Made by a program: the position numbers and the translations under genes
Notes under the pieces: model-generated
Told to the model about the DNA's origin: nothing
Seen by the model: the letters and a program-made list of their open reading frames with translations, nothing else
Database searches by the model: none
Part shown: in pieces, positions 44,394 to 47,323 of the stretch
How the letters are laid out: every line of letters begins with the position of its first letter
Numbering within the stretch: the first letter of the stretch is position 1
Origin: an uncultured Chloroflexales bacterium
GTDB lineage: Bacteria; Chloroflexota; Chloroflexia; Chloroflexales; Chloroflexaceae
Length of the DNA: 47,323 bases
Direction of reading: 5' to 3'
NCBI GenBank assembly: GCA_937925925.1
Contig: CALANA010000051.1
Span: forward strand, 1-47,323

Positions 44394-46697
44394 ATGAAGA
44401 CTGAGAGGCCAGGCACTACGCCTATGATCCATCATCAATCGGTTGCACCAATGGACAATTCGCAAGATCAAACTGTAGTAGCACCAGATGCGCCGAAACA
44501 GAAAACCTGGCGTCAGAGGCGGGGGTGGCAATCAGGCGGTATCCGCACCCGCATCCTGGTACCACTGACGATCTTGATGATCATTGCAATTGTTGGCAAT
44601 ACCATCAGTTTTCTCTTGAGTACTAACCAGGCTCACGAACACATTTTACTGCGCGATCTTGATGAGGAATCACAACGCTTGATTGCTGCTCTGGAGCAGA
44701 GTGAACGTGATTCGCGCGCTGCCGCCGAACTGATCGTATCTGATATGCTCTTGCTCGGACGGTTACTTGATGCTCGTGTGCGCCAGCGCATTGCTTCTGG
44801 CGCAGAGACTTTGCCAATTATTGAGGAACGGGTTACCGCTGCACGTGAGCGGTTTAAGGTTGATCAGGCTATGCTCCGTGATCAACATAATCGGGTGCTG
44901 GTGAATGTAGCAGCCGCCGATCAACCCGTGCATGTTATACCACGTAATCTTTTACCTCCATGTGAGGCAGTGGAAACGTATATGATTGTCTTTAATCAGA
45001 TGCACATGATCGTGAGTTGTGCGCCGCTGATCACCGCAGAGGGACAGGTTATTGCCTATGCATACACCATCCTCGATCTGGCAGAACTGCTTGTACGTCT
45101 CCAGCGCGATTTGCGCTTGACAGGCCAGGCTACGCTGGTAGACCCTGACACTCCTGTGGTCGAAACGATTGAATGGCAATCAGAGAACGAAATGGCACGG
45201 TTGATCAAGCCACGTCTGGGACGAGAATCAATCGTCATTCGCCTGCAGATCAGTGAACAGAGTGCCGATCAGATCATTGCTCTGGGTTTATCAATCATTC
45301 TCGTTGGTAGCGGTCTGGCGTTGGTGCTGCTGTTCCTGGCCGGTGCCTGGCTAGCGCGTAGTTTTACGCGTCCTATCTTCAGTCTGGTTCAGGTGGCGCA
45401 GGCAGTCACGGCCGGCGATCTATCACGCCGTTCGCGCTTGACCAGTCGCGACGAAATCGGGCAGCTTGGCAATGCGCTGGATCGTGCTACCGATATGATT
45501 GTGCAGTTGCTGGACGAACAGGCACATGCGGTTCGTGAGCGTCAGGCTATTCTGGAGAGTATTGCCGATGGGGTGCTGGCGGTTGATATGGAAGAGCGAA
45601 TTGTCGCATTTAACCCGGCTGCCAGCGAATTATTGCAACAGGACGCAACGCATATGCTGGGCCAATCACTCAGCCAACTGGAATTGACCGCCCCGCCTGC
45701 GCTACGGGCCGGGTTGCAACAGGTCATCAGTCAGGTGCGCAGCGAGTTGTATGACACAGACCTCCAACCAACCGAGGATCAGGTAGCCCTCGGCTCGCAG
45801 ATTGTGCGCCTGCAGAGTGCCCCTATTCTCAGCAGTATGGGGAAGCAACTTGGATCGGTGGTTATTATTCAGGACATCACGCGCATCGTTGAGTCCGAAC
45901 GAACCAAAACTGCATTTATTGGCATGGCATCGCATGAGTTGCGTACGCCACTGACGAGCATGAAGGGTTTTGTTGATATACTCTCCTATACCGATCTATC
46001 TGTGCTTAGTGACGAGCAACGCCTGTACATTGAGACTATTCAGCGTCAGACCAATAATTTGACGCTGCTGGTCAATGACTTGCTGGAAACAGCCCGGCTT
46101 GAACAGGGGGGATGGCGACTGGAATGCCGCTGGGTGACGGTCAAGCAGGCGCTGGAAGAAGCGGTTGCTGGTCTCAACAACTTAATCACTGAACGTAATG
46201 TGAACGTCCAGATTGAAGTTGCTCCGCGTTTGCCATCAATCTGGATCGATCCGATCCACCTGGAACGGATTCTGACCAACCTGATCTCGAATGCTGTCAA
46301 ATATGTGTATTCAGGTGGAGACGTTTATATCCGGGTGTGGGAAATTAACCATGCCGACGAGTTACCAGGCGGTACCCTCACGGACATGCCCTGGAAACAT
46401 GATGAAGACCGCTCGTTGATCATTGCGATTGAAGACAATGGCGTAGGGATTCGCGCCGAGGATCAATCTTTGATTTTCAACCGTTTTTTTCGTTCGGATA
46501 ATCCCCTTAGTGACGAAGTGGGCGGTACCGGATTAGGGCTGGATATTGCCCGCTCACTGGTCGCGTTGCATCAGGGACAGATCGGCTTTACGAGTATTGA
46601 AGGCCGTGGCAGTTGCTTCTGGGTGCGCTTGCTCACGCCCAACGTAGATGCCGTCACCACGACCACTGATGCCACAAACTCCACCTCCACCACGTGA
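44394..46697 (+). CDS. Membrane sensor histidine kinase 2, paralogue of kinase 1
   Basis: 767 aa. Membrane segments are at about 54-76 and 295-320 around a sensor of about 215 residues. The same order follows: HAMP (321-373), PAS (383-500), His-514 in GMASHELRTPLTS, NLISNAVKYVY, EDNGVGIRAED and GGTGLGLDIARSL. VESERTKTAFIGMASHELRT matches VESEQAKSAFIATASHELRT of kinase 1, while the extracytoplasmic parts are much less alike, as expected after duplication and change of ligand. The first 50 residues are polar and cytoplasmic; ATGs at residues 11 and 20 are possible starts. The gap after kinase 1 is 80 bp. Confidence 0.9.
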   Translation: MKTERPGTTPMIHHQSVAPMDNSQDQTVVAPDAPKQKTWRQRRGWQSGGIRTRILVPLTILMIIAIVGNTISFLLSTNQAHEHILLRDLDEESQRLIAALEQSERDSRAAAELIVSDMLLLGRLLDARVRQRIASGAETLPIIEERVTAARERFKVDQAMLRDQHNRVLVNVAAADQPVHVIPRNLLPPCEAVETYMIVFNQMHMIVSCAPLITAEGQVIAYAYTILDLAELLVRLQRDLRLTGQATLVDPDTPVVETIEWQSENEMARLIKPRLGRESIVIRLQISEQSADQIIALGLSIILVGSGLALVLLFLAGAWLARSFTRPIFSLVQVAQAVTAGDLSRRSRLTSRDEIGQLGNALDRATDMIVQLLDEQAHAVRERQAILESIADGVLAVDMEERIVAFNPAASELLQQDATHMLGQSLSQLELTAPPALRAGLQQVISQVRSELYDTDLQPTEDQVALGSQIVRLQSAPILSSMGKQLGSVVIIQDITRIVESERTKTAFIGMASHELRTPLTSMKGFVDILSYTDLSVLSDEQRLYIETIQRQTNNLTLLVNDLLETARLEQGGWRLECRWVTVKQALEEAVAGLNNLITERNVNVQIEVAPRLPSIWIDPIHLERILTNLISNAVKYVYSGGDVYIRVWEINHADELPGGTLTDMPWKHDEDRSLIIAIEDNGVGIRAEDQSLIFNRFFRSDNPLSDEVGGTGLGLDIARSLVALHQGQIGFTSIEGRGSCFWVRLLTPNVDAVTTTTDATNSTSTT

Positions 46698-47323
46698 GGT
46701 CATTGCTCTAGCAATCCTTCACCGGGGAGACTCTGTTAGTGAAAGGGTCTCTTAACCACTTTCCAGGACATGTTGATGGCCCTTGAGTTGTAAGCCAGGG
46801 TCTTCAGGCTTAACCTGGGCGGCCAAAGCGGGATCTGCCCAGGTTAAGAACAGGTTTAACCAACAGAGTCCTGGGAACGCGGGTGTTCCGCCCTCTGTCG
46901 CGCATGCGCGGGCAAGCTGCCCGCGCTTCCAGGCGTACACGTTCTTCCGAGTGTGAACAGGTACGAGTCCCGGCTTTCGCCTTGTCTGGCTGGGTTCCGG
47001 CTGAAGCCGGGACTGCACGTTGGTCTGGCTGCGTCCCGGCTTTAGCCGGGACTCTACGTTGACAACGACAATAGGCTTGCTATATCCAATAACTATCTGT
47101 TTTGTATCCCTCCTGAAATTACCGGATCTCGCATTTCCATGTACAATAGACAAACAGAACGTGTATCTCACAGTGTCTTTGCCCCCTTGCACCCTGGTAT
47201 TCGAGATAGTTCGTCATTGTCGGCAATCTGGTTTCGGCGCATATGCAGCGATGATGCGCCTCTTATTAGCACCCGACTCTGTAACCGTTCAGGGGAACTT
47301 TCGCCAGCGGGGGTTGCGGGGGC
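46698..47323. other. Repeat region at the right edge
   Basis: No gene is supported. It holds an inverted repeat CTTAACCTGGGC (46809-46820) with GCCCAGGTTAAG (46837-46848), a diverged family C element (about 46862-46967) and a family E-like run of TCCCGGCTTTAGCCGGGACT hairpins (about 46968-47085) ending in GGCTTGCTATAT. Nothing is seen from about 47090 to the edge. Confidence 0.65.

Noticed and set aside
46752..47192. 146-codon open frame on the minus strand
   Set aside because: It is made of SRLKPGRSQT-type repeats from family E hairpins and is not a protein family.

Overview
The window reads as bacterial chromosome, most probably from a filamentous phototroph-like member of the Chloroflexota (order Chloroflexales or a relative). 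That placement is an inference. It rests on the moderate-to-high GC content, a bacteriophytochrome operon next to a class I photolyase, secreted proteins sharing a repeated FG(L)P / QWFERARLE-type module, a 3-phosphoglycerate dehydrogenase of the long ACT type, and intergenic spaces crowded with short palindromic repeat elements. No rRNA, tRNA, CRISPR array or complete transposase-bearing insertion sequence was seen.

Bases 1-12,200, all minus strand, form an iron-acquisition region ahead of a truncated glmS. Read in transcription order it is hmuV-hmuT-hmuU (haem/siderophore-type ABC importer), a DUF3386-like protein, fbpA, fbpB-fbpC (ferric-iron-type ABC importer), then glmS running off the left edge. 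The divergent spacer before hmuV holds a TTAGT-N8-ACTAA inverted repeat over a possible -10.

Bases 12,900-18,140 hold an Rpn/PD-(D/E)XK nuclease-like gene with a near-consensus sigma-70 promoter, a large secreted DUF5107-type protein, and a TIGR01777-type NAD-dependent epimerase on the minus strand.

Bases 18,778-28,640 are a light and envelope block: bacteriophytochrome kinase, single-domain response regulator, REC-PAS-PAS-kinase-REC hybrid kinase, an overlapping M23 (LytM) secreted peptidase, an M14-type secreted carboxypeptidase, and an overlapping photolyase. The two ATGA overlaps suggest translational coupling.

Bases 29,380-34,090 are the least familiar part and the best candidate for an undescribed system. 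A P-loop GTPase-like protein is followed by two paralogues that start MELYVRTRGDG / MEFYVRTRGDG (one soluble, one with a C-terminal membrane anchor) and by a HerA-like hexameric ATPase. All four lie on one strand with mostly short gaps. A GmhA-type sugar-phosphate isomerase and serA follow.

Bases 37,890-46,700 are a phosphate block: pstC-pstA, then pstS, then two paralogous membrane sensor kinases. No pstB and no response regulator are present, and the gene order (C-A-S) is unusual.

Almost every gap longer than 300 bases is filled with repeats. I separate six informal families. A has imperfect ends related to ATACCGTTTTGACGTGACCC and is about 240-430 bp. B is MITE-like with CAACGAGAC ends and is often nested inside A. 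C holds GC-rich hairpins between GGGGGTAAGCGC and CTTGAGGGTGAACA. D carries TCATGCTGAGCG tandem units. E carries GTCCAGGCTTGAGCCTGGAC-like hairpins and ends in TTGCTATA. F is about 105 bp with CTATGCGCATCA-type ends. Two local tandem duplications, at the 3' end of pstA and at the 5' end of the first sensor kinase, show recent rearrangement.
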